Origin: Paramesorhizobium sp049065735
Lineage (GTDB): Bacteria; Pseudomonadota; Alphaproteobacteria; Rhizobiales; Rhizobiaceae
DNA length: 64,000 nucleotides
Direction of reading: 5' to 3'
Assembly: GCF_049065735.1 (NCBI RefSeq)
Contig: NZ_JBAKHD010000004.1
Location: 372,001-436,000, forward strand
Shown: positions 40,953-49,628 of the stretch, in pieces
Position numbering within the stretch: the stretch's first letter is position 1
Layout of the letters: the number at the start of each line of letters is the position of its first letter
Program-made: the position numbers and the translations under genes
Notes under the pieces: model-generated
Told to the model about the DNA's origin: nothing
The model's input: only the letters and a program-made list of their open reading frames with translations
Database searches by the model: none

Positions 40953-41657
40953 TTAGAATGAAAGCGTCTCGCCCACCTTCGGCACCGCCACCTTCGTGCT
41001 CACGCCTTCCATCGCCGTGACGAACTTATCCGGCGTCGCGTCGATGATCGGAAACGAGCCGTAATGGCACGGAATGGCAGTGGAGAAATCGAAATAACGC
41101 TGGCAGGCGAGCCCCGCCACCGCGCCGCCCATGGTGAAGCGGTCGCCGATGGGCACGAGGCCGATCTGCGGGCGGTGCAGCTCGTTGATAAGCTTCATGT
41201 CGGAGAAAATATCCGTATCGCCCATGTGATAGAGCGTCGGCTCGTTCTCGAAATGGAACACGAGTCCGTTTGCATTGCCGAGCGAATGGGAAACACCGTC
41301 TTCCGTAACCGTGGCGGAGGAATGCAGCGCGTTGACGAAGGTCACCGAAAAGCCCTTGTGGCTGAGCGTGCCGCCGGTATTGCCCATATCGACCTTCTCT
41401 ACGCCCCGATGGGCCAGCCATGCGGCCAGATCGGCATTGGCGATAACGGTCGCGCCTGTTTCCTCAGCAATCTTGATCGTGTCGCCGACATGATCGCCAT
41501 GGCCATGCGTAAGGGCGATATGGGTAATCCCCTTGGCCGCTTCCTTGAGGTCGACGCCCTTTGCGCCGGGGTTGCCAGTAATGAAAGGGTCGATCAGGAT
41601 CGCGGCGTCCGAAATATCCACGCGAAAGGCCGAATGGCCGAGCCATGTGAGTTTCAT
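40953..41657 (-). CDS. UPF0173 metal-dependent hydrolase (metallo-beta-lactamase fold)
   Basis: This 234-residue protein starts MKLTWLGHSAFRVDISDAAI and has the zinc motif HIALTHGHGDHVGD (HxHxDH), a further ligand region YHMGDTDIFSD, and a C-terminal IPCHYGSFPII. The UPF0173 family is ubiquitous with no proven substrate. ATG 41657 has GGAGTGATT upstream. In rhizobia it is normally next to gatC and ruvX, so parDE has inserted here. Confidence 0.92.
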   Translation of the reverse strand: MKLTWLGHSAFRVDISDAAILIDPFITGNPGAKGVDLKEAAKGITHIALTHGHGDHVGDTIKIAEETGATVIANADLAAWLAHRGVEKVDMGNTGGTLSHKGFSVTFVNALHSSATVTEDGVSHSLGNANGLVFHFENEPTLYHMGDTDIFSDMKLINELHRPQIGLVPIGDRFTMGGAVAGLACQRYFDFSTAIPCHYGSFPIIDATPDKFVTAMEGVSTKVAVPKVGETLSF

Positions 41658-41727
41658 GATAATCACTCCTTGCATATCGCCATACGTCAAGCAGACAGTT
41701 ATGACGCCGGAATAACGCATTTCAAGG

Positions 41728-42219
41728 GTGGAACGGAATTTGACGATTCTCGCTATCGAGTCTGTCGAGACGGCTCTCCAGCCGGGCCAGACCGTCGCCG
41801 GGCTGGACTTGGGCACCAAAACCATCGGCCTCGCCGTGTCCGACCGGGGCCTGTCCTTCGCCAATCCGCGACCCGTGATCAAGCGGGTGAAATTCACCCT
41901 GGATGCGCAGCTGCTGCTGGCGGCGCTGAAGGCGGAGAATGCCGGCGCGGTGGTCATCGGCCTGCCCGTCAACATGGACGGCAGCGAGGGCCCGCGCGTG
42001 CAGGCGACACGCGCCTTCGTGCGCAATATGGAGAAACTGACCGAACTGCCCTTCGTCTATTGGGACGAGCGGCTCTCCACGGTCGCGGCGGAACGGGCGC
42101 TGATCGGCATGGACGTCTCGCGCCAGAAACGGGCGGAGCGGATCGATTCGGCGGCGGCGGCTTTTATCCTGCAGGGGGCGCTGGATCGGCTGCATATGTT
42201 AAGACAGCGGGATGAATAG
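41728..42219 (+). CDS. ruvX: Holliday junction resolvase-like protein RuvX (YqgF)
   Basis: This 163-residue RNase H-fold protein has VAGLDLGTKTIGLAVSDRGL with the first catalytic Asp, VIGLPVNMDGSEGPRVQATR, and WDERLSTVAAERALIGMDVS then KRAERIDSAAAAFILQGALD with the last Asp. YqgF acts in maturation of 16S rRNA 5' ends; a recombination role is not proven. The start is probably GTG 41728. Confidence 0.92.
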   Translation: MERNLTILAIESVETALQPGQTVAGLDLGTKTIGLAVSDRGLSFANPRPVIKRVKFTLDAQLLLAALKAENAGAVVIGLPVNMDGSEGPRVQATRAFVRNMEKLTELPFVYWDERLSTVAAERALIGMDVSRQKRAERIDSAAAAFILQGALDRLHMLRQRDE

Positions 42220-42224
42220 CGACG

Positions 42225-42851
42225 TTACTTTTCGATCCAATCCAACAAAACGGCACGGGCCTCGGAGAAGGGGATCGTTAAAGACGGCCGTTCCACCTGC
42301 AAATATCCTCTCTCGCAATTGGGCGACGAGAGCGAAGCAGCCAAGGCATCCCGACGCTGTCGGGCGATGTCATGCAGATCTCGGTCGGACAACAGGCCTG
42401 GATCGGCTTTCGCGACAGCGACGAAATCGTAGAGGTCTCGCCCTGTAAACCCGGCGGCGCGATAGTGAAGCTTCTGGCCCAGTATTTCCTTGTCGCGCAT
42501 GGTTTGGATAGGACCTTCCACGCCCTCCACTCTGGTCGGCTGCGGCTTCAGATCGGGAAATACCGGCGCGACGGTGAGGAAATCAAGCTCTCCTTCCGGA
42601 TATTCGAGACGAAGGTGATTTGCCTGCTCGCTATATCCCTGCATCTCCGCTGAATCCCGATCATTGAGGCGCGGCGAAAGATAGGAAAGATATTGAACGT
42701 CGTTGATGAAAATATCGATATCATGGCTCTGCCGGTGGAGATATCGCAGCATCAGCACGGTTCCGCCGCCCCAAACCCAATCGCGCCGGTCGAGCCCGAC
42801 TGCTTCAAGCCGGGAAACGGCCCGCCGGATCAGTGACCGCCATGCTTCCAT
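42225..42851 (-). CDS. Nucleotidyltransferase, AbiEii/AbiGii toxin type
   Basis: This 208-residue protein has WVWGGGTVLMLRYLHRQSHD followed by IDIFI: a GG...L..R.S.DID nucleotidyltransferase site. Later there is KEILGQKLHYRAAGFTGRDL then YDFVAV, as in DUF1814/AbiEii proteins. Members of this group nucleotidylate tRNA acceptor stems or other targets and work as toxins of type IV-like TA or phage-abortive systems. It overlaps the upstream 92-codon gene by 22 bases. The pair is an insertion between ruvX and aidB/pyrB. Confidence 0.78.
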   Translation of the reverse strand: MEAWRSLIRRAVSRLEAVGLDRRDWVWGGGTVLMLRYLHRQSHDIDIFINDVQYLSYLSPRLNDRDSAEMQGYSEQANHLRLEYPEGELDFLTVAPVFPDLKPQPTRVEGVEGPIQTMRDKEILGQKLHYRAAGFTGRDLYDFVAVAKADPGLLSDRDLHDIARQRRDALAASLSSPNCERGYLQVERPSLTIPFSEARAVLLDWIEK

Positions 42852-43108
42852 TGCTGCGCATCCTCCAGTTCAATCCCGTAAAGGCCCGAAAATCGCTCCT
42901 TCAGCGCATCGAACGGTAGCTCGATTTCCCGTGCCAGCGTTGCCAGCCTATAGAGCGGCGTTTCGGACAGTGCTTGGAAGACCCGCGCCTTTTCCGCCTC
43001 CGTAGGCTCGTCGCCTAAAAGGATGGCCCGCAAACGCTCCGCCGGCAGATGGCCGTAGCTTATTCCGCCATGCGCTGCTGCCGATTCAAGCGCTGTTCTC
43101 CTTTGCAT
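42830..43108 (-). CDS. Putative antitoxin of the AbiEii-type nucleotidyltransferase
   Basis: This 92-residue helical protein (HLPAERLRAILLGDEPTEAE, KARVFQALSETPLYRLATLA, REIELPFDALKERFSGLYGI) is encoded directly upstream of, and overlapping, the nucleotidyltransferase gene. Small partner proteins of this kind occur with DUF1814 toxins. No clear DNA-binding motif is seen. The assignment rests on gene arrangement. Confidence 0.6.
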   Translation of the reverse strand: MQRRTALESAAAHGGISYGHLPAERLRAILLGDEPTEAEKARVFQALSETPLYRLATLAREIELPFDALKERFSGLYGIELEDAQQWKHGGH

Positions 43109-43113
43109 CCTCT

Positions 43114-44742
43114 TTACTCCGCCGGATAAAGCGCATCGAGAATCTTCTTAGCATCATGCCGCGCATCCAGCATGCCGTAGGTGGTGCGCCACTGTCCCGC
43201 GAGGCGGGTTTCAACGAAGGCGTCGGCGATTTCTTCCATGCCGAGGTGCTTGAGTTCCGCCCCGGCTGCGGCGAGCGCCAGTTGTTCCGTCAGCAGGCGG
43301 GCGGCACCTTCATCCGAAGTCGTCACACTCATCGCGGCGCGCAGCACATCGCCCGTGCCCTGCCCGCTGCGGCCGAGTTGCCGGGCGATCCAGGCCAGCA
43401 CATCATCGAATAGCTTCGGCGCGCGTAATAGCACGCGGCGCACATCGAGCGCCATGACATTGCCGGAGCCTTCCCAGATCGCATTGACCGGCGCTTCCCG
43501 GTAATAGCGGGCTAGATTGCCTTCCTCAATATAGCCATTGCCGCCGAGACACTCCATCGCCTCGTAGAGAAGCGCCGGGGCGATCTTCGCGACCCAATAT
43601 TTGACCACGGGGGTCATGACACGGGCGAAAGCCGCCTCGGTGCGGTCGATGGCCGCTATGTCGAAGGCGCGGGCGAGTCGGAGCGACAGGGCGGTCGCTC
43701 CCGCCACGTCGAGCGCCATGTCGGCCAGTACCCGCTGCATCAGCGGCTGATCGATGAGCGGCGATCCGAAAACCTGGCGATGGCGGGCGTGGTGCACGGC
43801 TTCCGCCAGCCCCGCCCGCATCAGCCCGGCGGAAGCGATGGCGCAATCGAGCCGCGTCAGCGTCACCATGTCGATGATGGTTTTCACGCCATCGCCCGGC
43901 TTGCCGACCATCTGGCCCAGCGTCTCCTCGAATTCCACTTCCGACGAAGCGTTGGAACGGTTGCCGAGCTTATCCTTGAGGCGCTGGAATCTGAGGCCGT
44001 TGGAAGATCCATCCGGCAGCATGCGCGGCACGAGGAAGCAGGAAAGCCCCTCTGCGGCTTGCGCCAGTACCAGAAAGGCATCCGACATTGGCGCGGAGAG
44101 AAACCATTTATGGCCGGTGATACGGTAGAAGCCATTGCCCGCCCGGTCGGCCTTGGTGGTGTTGGCGCGCACATCCGTGCCGCCCTGTTTCTCCGTCATG
44201 CCCATACCGAGCGTCAGCCCGGTCTTCTTGGCAGGGGCACGTTGGCTCGGGTCGTATTTGCGGGTGAGGATGAGCGGCGCCCATTCCTTGTAGAGATTCG
44301 GGCTCGCCATGATGGCGGCGAGCGAGGCATTGGTCATGGTGACCGGGCAGAGATGCCCGGTCTCCAGTTGCGCGGTCAGATAGAAGCGCGCCGCGCGGAC
44401 CTGGTGGCGGCGGCTCGCCTCGCCCTGCCCGTCCTCCCAGATGGAAGAATGAAGCCCCTGCGCGATCGAGCGGCGCATCAGCGCGTGATAGGCAGGGTGG
44501 TAATCCACCTGATCGAGACGCCTGCCCTGCCGGTCATGGGTCTTGAGCTTGGGCAGCTCGGTATTGGCGAGCCGCGCCAGATCCTGCGCCTCCGCCGACA
44601 GGACGAAGCGGCCCGACTGCTCCAGATCGCTATGCAGCGCCTTCGGGAAGCCGGACGTGATGCGCATGAGCAACGGGTCGCCAAGATAGGCGTTGGTGCC
44701 GGTCATCGGCGGCGTCTGGTTGGTGACCTCGTGCGTTTTCAA
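43114..44742 (-). CDS. aidB: Acyl-CoA dehydrogenase family protein, AidB-like
   Basis: This 542-residue flavoprotein starts MKTHEVTNQTPPMTGTNAYL, very close to E. coli AidB in start and length (541). It has GLTLGMGMTEKQGGTDVRAN and TGHKWFLSAPMSDAFLVLAQ (FAD and substrate sites) and EAMECLGGNGYIEEGNLARY with the family catalytic Glu region. A C-terminal part of about 100 residues corresponds to the DNA-binding domain of AidB. AidB is induced by alkylation and may protect DNA. It is well separated from pyrB and divergent from it. Confidence 0.88.
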   Translation of the reverse strand: MKTHEVTNQTPPMTGTNAYLGDPLLMRITSGFPKALHSDLEQSGRFVLSAEAQDLARLANTELPKLKTHDRQGRRLDQVDYHPAYHALMRRSIAQGLHSSIWEDGQGEASRRHQVRAARFYLTAQLETGHLCPVTMTNASLAAIMASPNLYKEWAPLILTRKYDPSQRAPAKKTGLTLGMGMTEKQGGTDVRANTTKADRAGNGFYRITGHKWFLSAPMSDAFLVLAQAAEGLSCFLVPRMLPDGSSNGLRFQRLKDKLGNRSNASSEVEFEETLGQMVGKPGDGVKTIIDMVTLTRLDCAIASAGLMRAGLAEAVHHARHRQVFGSPLIDQPLMQRVLADMALDVAGATALSLRLARAFDIAAIDRTEAAFARVMTPVVKYWVAKIAPALLYEAMECLGGNGYIEEGNLARYYREAPVNAIWEGSGNVMALDVRRVLLRAPKLFDDVLAWIARQLGRSGQGTGDVLRAAMSVTTSDEGAARLLTEQLALAAAGAELKHLGMEEIADAFVETRLAGQWRTTYGMLDARHDAKKILDALYPAE

Positions 44743-44989
44743 AGGCAGTTCCCATTATGAATTTGACAGCCCCCTGTCCAAAACGGGGCCGGCAGGCAAA
44801 GAATATATGATCTCGTAGCGAGATACCCTAAATTTTTCATCCACCTATATACATTGCTTGCGGGCTGTTCGCACCGGGGCCTTCCGGCGGCTTGGAACCG
44901 CCGCGGCGCATAAATGCGGCGGAAAAAAGCTATGGAGCGGTTCTTCCTATTCCATCGCGGCGAGAACCGCTCTATAGGGGTGTTTTAAC

Positions 44990-45961
44990 ATGATATCGAA
45001 CCCAGCCTCCCCCATCTTTCCTCACCGCCACCTGCTTGGCATCAAGGGCCTTTCCCCGCAGGATATCACCTGCCTTCTCGACCTGGCCGACGAGGCCGTG
45101 GCGATTTCCCGCCAGCCCGAGAAGAAAAAGGCCGTGCTGCGCGGGCGCACCCAGATCAACCTCTTCTTCGAATCGTCGACGCGGACGCAGTCTTCCTTTG
45201 AGCTGGCCGGAAAGCGGCTGGGCGCGGATGTGATGAACATGTCAGTGGGCAATTCGTCGGTGAAGAAGGGCGAAACGCTCATCGACACGGCGATGACGCT
45301 CAACGCCATGCGGCCCGACATCCTCGTCATCCGCCACGCCTCGGCGGGGGCGGCGGCGCTGCTGGCGCAGAAGGTCGGCTGCTCGGTGGTCAATGCCGGC
45401 GACGGCGCGCATGAGCACCCGACCCAGGCGCTGCTCGACGCGCTCACCATCCGCCGCGCCAAGGGCCGGATCGCGGGGCTCACCATCGCCATCTGCGGCG
45501 ACGTGCTGCACTCGCGCGTGGCGCGATCCAATATCCTGGCGCTTCATGCGCTCGGCGCACGCCTGCGCGTCGTCGCGCCCTCCACCCTGCTGCCGTCAGG
45601 CATCGCTGAGATGGGCGTCGAGGTATTCAACTCCATGGAGGAAGGATTGAAGGATGCTGATGTCGTCATGATGCTGCGACTCCAGCGCGAGCGCATGGCG
45701 GGCTCCTTCGTGCCTTCGGTGCGCGAATATTTCCATTATTACGGCCTCGATAGCGAGAAGCTGAAACATGCCAAGCCCGATGCGCTGGTCATGCATCCCG
45801 GCCCGATGAATCGCGGCGTCGAGATCGCCTCCGACGTCGCCGACGGACCTCAGAGCATGATCCAGAGCCAGGTGGAGATGGGCGTGGCCGTGCGCATGGC
45901 CGTCATGGAGGCGCTGCTCGACCCGCGCCGCAACGATGAGCAGACGGGGAGCCGGGCATGA
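44990..45961 (+). CDS. pyrB: Aspartate carbamoyltransferase catalytic subunit
   Basis: This 323-residue enzyme joins carbamoyl phosphate and aspartate in pyrimidine synthesis. The carbamoyl-phosphate loop FFESSTRTQSSFELAGKRL is at about residues 58-76. VVNAGDGAHEHPTQALLDAL, AICGDVLHSRVARSN, and MHPGPMNRGVEI follow. Its stop overlaps the start of the next gene (ATGA, 45958-45961), which encodes a dihydroorotase-like partner. No pyrI regulatory subunit is present. Upstream there is a 10-bp inverted repeat (GAGCGGTTCT/AGAACCGCTC, about 44936-44973). Confidence 0.95.
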   Translation: MISNPASPIFPHRHLLGIKGLSPQDITCLLDLADEAVAISRQPEKKKAVLRGRTQINLFFESSTRTQSSFELAGKRLGADVMNMSVGNSSVKKGETLIDTAMTLNAMRPDILVIRHASAGAAALLAQKVGCSVVNAGDGAHEHPTQALLDALTIRRAKGRIAGLTIAICGDVLHSRVARSNILALHALGARLRVVAPSTLLPSGIAEMGVEVFNSMEEGLKDADVVMMLRLQRERMAGSFVPSVREYFHYYGLDSEKLKHAKPDALVMHPGPMNRGVEIASDVADGPQSMIQSQVEMGVAVRMAVMEALLDPRRNDEQTGSRA

Positions 45962-47244
45962 GCGCGACCGTTTTCGAAAACGCCCGTATCGTCGATCCCT
46001 CGCGCGGGCTGGATGAGGTCGGCACCGTCATCGTCAAGGATGGCTCGATCGTCGCGGCGGGCGCAGATGCGCTGGGTCAGGGCACGCCTGAAGGGGCTGA
46101 GCGCATCGACGCCACCGGCAAGACGATCATTCCCGGGCTGGTCGATGCCCGCGTCTTCATCGGCGAGCCGGGCGCGGAACACCGCGAAACCATTGCCTCG
46201 GCTAGCCGGGCTGCGGCGGCGGGCGGCGTCACTTCCATCATCATGATGCCGGACACCGATCCTGTGATCGATTCGGTCGCACTGGTCGAATTCGTCAAGC
46301 GCACCGCGCGGGACACCGCCATCGTCAACATTCACCCGGCGGCGGCGATCACCAAGGGCCTTCACGGCGAGGAGATGACCGAGTTCGGCCTTCTGAAGGA
46401 AGCCGGCGCGGTTGCGATCACCGAGGGGCGCAAGACCATCGCCAACACGCTGTTGATGCGCCGGGCGCTGACCTACGCGCGCGATTTCGGCATGGTGGTG
46501 GCGCATGAGACGCACGATCCATACCTTGCCGCCAATGGCGTCATGAACGAGGGGCTGTTCGCCAGCTGGCTGGGCCTGCCCGGCATTCCGCGCGAGGCGG
46601 AAGTCATCCCGCTCGAGCGCGATTTACGGCTGGCGGCGCTGACGCGCAGCAAATACCACGCCGCGCAAATCTCCACCGGCCTTTCGGCGGAAGCGATTCT
46701 GCGCGCCAAGGATCAAGGCCTGCCTGTCACGGCGGGCATTTCGATCAACCATCTCTCGCTCAACGAGAACGATATCGGCGAATTCCGCACCTTCTACCGC
46801 CTCTCGCCGCCCTTGCGGACCGAGGAAGACCGGCTGGCGATGGTGGAAGCCGTGCGCGCGGGCGTGATCGACCTCGTCGCTTCCGCCCATGATCCGCAGG
46901 ACGTGGACACCAAGCGCCTGCCCTTCGCAGACGCGGCAGCAGGCGCGATCGGCCTCGAAACGCTGCTGACGGCAGCGCTCAGGCTTTATCACAATGGCAG
47001 CCTGCCGCTTATCCGAATCGTCGAGGTGCTCTCCACCGCTCCGGCGCGGATCTTCGGCCTCAACGCGGGTACGCTGAAGCCCGGGGCACCGGCGGATCTG
47101 GCGGTTGTCGATCTCGACGAGCCGTGGATCGTTGAGGAAAAATATCTGCTTTCACGCTCGAAGAACAGCTGTTTCGAGGGCGCACGCTTCCAAGGCCGCG
47201 TTTTGCAGACTATGGTGGCGGGGAAAACCGTGTTCAACCTTTAA
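45958..47244 (+). CDS. Dihydroorotase-like protein, apparently non-catalytic (PyrC'/PyrX type)
   Basis: This 428-residue amidohydrolase-fold protein is translationally coupled to pyrB. Active type I dihydroorotases carry DxHxHxRxPG; here the site reads GLVDARVFIGEPG (residues 60-72), with both metal-binding histidines (positions 65 and 67) and the Arg (69) replaced. The late motif TDHAPH is also degraded, to ASAHDPQD. This matches the inactive PyrC' that stabilises ATCase in Pseudomonas and relatives. An active dihydroorotase should be encoded elsewhere. Annotation as a functional pyrC would be misleading. Confidence 0.85.
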   Translation: MSATVFENARIVDPSRGLDEVGTVIVKDGSIVAAGADALGQGTPEGAERIDATGKTIIPGLVDARVFIGEPGAEHRETIASASRAAAAGGVTSIIMMPDTDPVIDSVALVEFVKRTARDTAIVNIHPAAAITKGLHGEEMTEFGLLKEAGAVAITEGRKTIANTLLMRRALTYARDFGMVVAHETHDPYLAANGVMNEGLFASWLGLPGIPREAEVIPLERDLRLAALTRSKYHAAQISTGLSAEAILRAKDQGLPVTAGISINHLSLNENDIGEFRTFYRLSPPLRTEEDRLAMVEAVRAGVIDLVASAHDPQDVDTKRLPFADAAAGAIGLETLLTAALRLYHNGSLPLIRIVEVLSTAPARIFGLNAGTLKPGAPADLAVVDLDEPWIVEEKYLLSRSKNSCFEGARFQGRVLQTMVAGKTVFNL

Positions 47245-47327
47245 AGCGGCCAAATGGATATGTGTGCGCCAGTCACCCACTTCTGCGCGTATCCAAGTTT
47301 CTCCCTTCAATGCCCGGAGAGCGGCGA

Positions 47328-47942
47328 ATGACCGATTCGATCATGCTTCAGGCAGGCCTTCTTTCCGTTCTGGCCGCGCTTGTTTTCGGCTATCTGCTCG
47401 GCTCGATCCCCTTCGGCCTGATCCTGACGCGGCTTGCAGGTCTCGGCGATGTGCGCTCCATCGGCTCGGGCAATATCGGCGCGACGAATGTGCTGCGCAC
47501 CGGCAACAAGAAGCTCGCGGCGGCCACGCTCATTCTCGACGCACTGAAAGGCACGGCTGCCGTGCTGATCGCGCGGCATTGGGGGCTGGAAGCCGCGCTT
47601 GCCGCCGGTTTCGGCGCATTTGTGGGACATATCTTTCCCGTCTGGCTCGGCTTCAAGGGCGGCAAGGGCGTCGCGACCTATCTGGGTGTGCTGATCGGCC
47701 TTGCCTGGAAGGGCGCGCTCATCTTCGCCGCAGTCTGGCTTATCGTGGCTTTCCTCACCCGGTATTCATCGCTTTCCGCCCTCGTCGCGGCTGTCGTGGT
47801 GCCCATCGCGCTCTATTTCATGGGGCTCCACGATACGGCGCTGCTCCTCGCGCTCATGAGCGTCATCATTTTCATCAAGCACCAAGCCAATATTTCCCGC
47901 CTCCTCAACGACACCGAGGGAAAGATCGGAGCCAAGAAGTGA
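47328..47942 (+). CDS. plsY: Acyl-phosphate:glycerol-3-phosphate acyltransferase
   Basis: This 204-residue inner-membrane enzyme makes lysophosphatidic acid. It has the three PlsY motifs: GSIPFGLILTRLAGLGDVRSIGSGNIGATNVLR near the N-terminus, FPVWLGFKGGKGVATYLG, and the C-terminal IFIKHQANISRLLNDTEGKI. About five to seven membrane segments are predicted. ATG 47328 is preferred over 47262. A hairpin of the rhizobial type follows the gene. Confidence 0.95.
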   Translation: MTDSIMLQAGLLSVLAALVFGYLLGSIPFGLILTRLAGLGDVRSIGSGNIGATNVLRTGNKKLAAATLILDALKGTAAVLIARHWGLEAALAAGFGAFVGHIFPVWLGFKGGKGVATYLGVLIGLAWKGALIFAAVWLIVAFLTRYSSLSALVAAVVVPIALYFMGLHDTALLLALMSVIIFIKHQANISRLLNDTEGKIGAKK

Positions 47943-47953
47943 CGCTATCTTTC

Positions 47954-48002
47954 CGTCATCCTCAGGACATCCTCGGGTTTCACCCGAGGACTTCGGATGA
48001 CG
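47954..48002 (+). terminator. Nested hairpin between plsY and dprA
   Basis: CGTCATCC (47954-47961) pairs with GGATGACG (47995-48002), and inside it TCCTCGGGT pairs with ACCCGAGGA around TTC. It is a common rhizobial intergenic hairpin, possibly a terminator or processing site. There is no T-tract. Confidence 0.5.
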
Positions 48003-48036
48003 AACACGCGCCTCGTCAATAAGGACCACGAGCAGG

Positions 48037-49203
48037 ATGCCCCCTTCAACGCCATCGCATCCTGCTCGTGGCATTCGCCTCTCCCGCCGGCAGCGGCTCA
48101 ACTGGCTGCGCTTGATCCGCAGCGAAAATGTCGGCCCCGTCACCTTTCGCGATCTCATCTCGCATTTCGGCTCTGCCAACGATGCACTGGAAATGCTGCC
48201 CGAGCTCATGTATCGCGGCGGCGGCAAACGGCCTATTCGCGTGGTGAGTATGGAGGAAGCCGAACGGGAGCTGGAGCAAATCGAGCGGATGGGCGCGCAG
48301 CTCATCGGCATGGGCGAGCCGGAATATCCGCCCTATCTGCGCCATTACGAGGCCCCGCCGCCGCTGCTCGTCGTCAAGGGCGATACGCGCGTGTTCGGCG
48401 CGCCGCCGGTCGCGATCGTCGGCGCGCGCAACTCCTCGCTCGCGGGCAACCGTTTTACCCAGCGGCTGGTGCGCGAGCTTGGCGCGGCGGGTTTCGCCAT
48501 CGTCTCCGGGCTCGCCCGCGGCATCGATGCCGCCGCCCATGAAGCGAGCCTGGAGACAGGCACCATCGCCGTGCTCGCGGGCGGGCTCGACAAGCCCTAC
48601 CCACCCGAAAACCTGCATCTCTATAAAGCCATTCCCGCCGGGAATGGCGCGCTTGTCAGCGAGATGCCGATGGGCTGGGAGCCGCGCGCCCGCGATTTTC
48701 CCCGCCGCAACCGTATCATCGCCGGCATATCGCTGGGCCTCGTCGTCGTCGAAGCCGCCGACCGCTCAGGCTCGCTGATCAGCGCCCGGCTGGCGGGCGA
48801 AATGGGCCGGCTGCTCTTCGCCGTGCCCGGCTCGCCACTCGATCCGCGCTCGGTGGGCACCAACAAGCTGATCAAGAACGGAGCCATTCTCGTGACCGAT
48901 GCCAATGACGTTATCGACGCGCTAACGCCGCTCATCGGCAAGGAGCCGGCCCGAGGCGAGTTGCCGCTGCGAAGCCCCGGCGAACGGCTCGACGAGGCAG
49001 CGAACGAACCCATGCCGCTTCTCACCGATGAGGAGCGTGAGCGCCTGATCGAAGCCCTGAGCCCGACACCGACGGCTGTGGACGATCTGATCCGCCACAC
49101 CCGCCTGCACCCGTCACAGGTATTCCTCGTCCTGCTCGAACTCGATCTGGCAGGACGGCTCAACCGTCATTCCGGCGGGTCAGTCTCTCTTCTCCCCGCC
49201 TGA
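48037..49203 (+). CDS. dprA: DNA-processing protein DprA
   Basis: This 388-residue protein loads RecA onto incoming single-stranded DNA. The N-terminal helical SAM-like part (LNWLRLIRSENVGPVTFRDL) is followed by a Rossmann fold with VAIVGARNSSLAGNRFTQRL, IVSGLARGIDAAAHEASLE, and FPRRNRIIAGISLGLVVVEA. A C-terminal winged-helix part (LSPTPTAVDDLIRHTRLHPS) ends with GGSVSLLPA. ATG 48037 gives the usual start. It continues the conserved rhizobial series plsY-dprA-topA. Confidence 0.93.
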   Translation: MPPSTPSHPARGIRLSRRQRLNWLRLIRSENVGPVTFRDLISHFGSANDALEMLPELMYRGGGKRPIRVVSMEEAERELEQIERMGAQLIGMGEPEYPPYLRHYEAPPPLLVVKGDTRVFGAPPVAIVGARNSSLAGNRFTQRLVRELGAAGFAIVSGLARGIDAAAHEASLETGTIAVLAGGLDKPYPPENLHLYKAIPAGNGALVSEMPMGWEPRARDFPRRNRIIAGISLGLVVVEAADRSGSLISARLAGEMGRLLFAVPGSPLDPRSVGTNKLIKNGAILVTDANDVIDALTPLIGKEPARGELPLRSPGERLDEAANEPMPLLTDEERERLIEALSPTPTAVDDLIRHTRLHPSQVFLVLLELDLAGRLNRHSGGSVSLLPA

Positions 49204-49368
49204 GTCCTGCTGTTCGTGCCACATGGCCTCCTCGCTCTCGATAACTGCCATTCCGATGAAGTAAGCCAGCATCGGGAAATTGGCATTGTGCGCCATTCCG
49301 TGCAGTTCCTCGAGCAGTTGGTGGATATAAGAAAGGGTTTCAGTACGTGTTGTAGTCGGATTGTTCAT
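49180..49368 (-). CDS. Small conserved hypothetical protein
   Basis: This 62-residue protein reads TLSYIHQLLEELHGMAHNAN, FPMLAYFIGMAVIESEEAMW, and a charged tail. Helix-rich, soluble. It overlaps the 3' end of the convergent dprA by 24 bases. A similar ORF occurs at this site in relatives as far as I recall; the function is unknown. Confidence 0.6.
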   Translation of the reverse strand: MNNPTTTRTETLSYIHQLLEELHGMAHNANFPMLAYFIGMAVIESEEAMWHEQQDSGGEKRD

Positions 49369-49628
49369 GGCAGACCTGAAAATTTTTGATCGACAAAGGA
49401 TGGCGTTCGATATGCTAATAATCGGGTCGAATGCGTACGGTTTATCAATAGATCATTTCATGGTAATACTATCGCCGATTTTAAAATGATATGAAGCAAC
49501 CAAAGATTGCATTTAATGGAAAATTAGCACCCAGCCCTTGACCAAATGGAAAGGGCTGTTCATTTGGGAAGCGAATTTTACCTCGCCCGTTGAAATTTAT
49601 GTAGAGGCGGGGCCAGTTAGAGACAATT

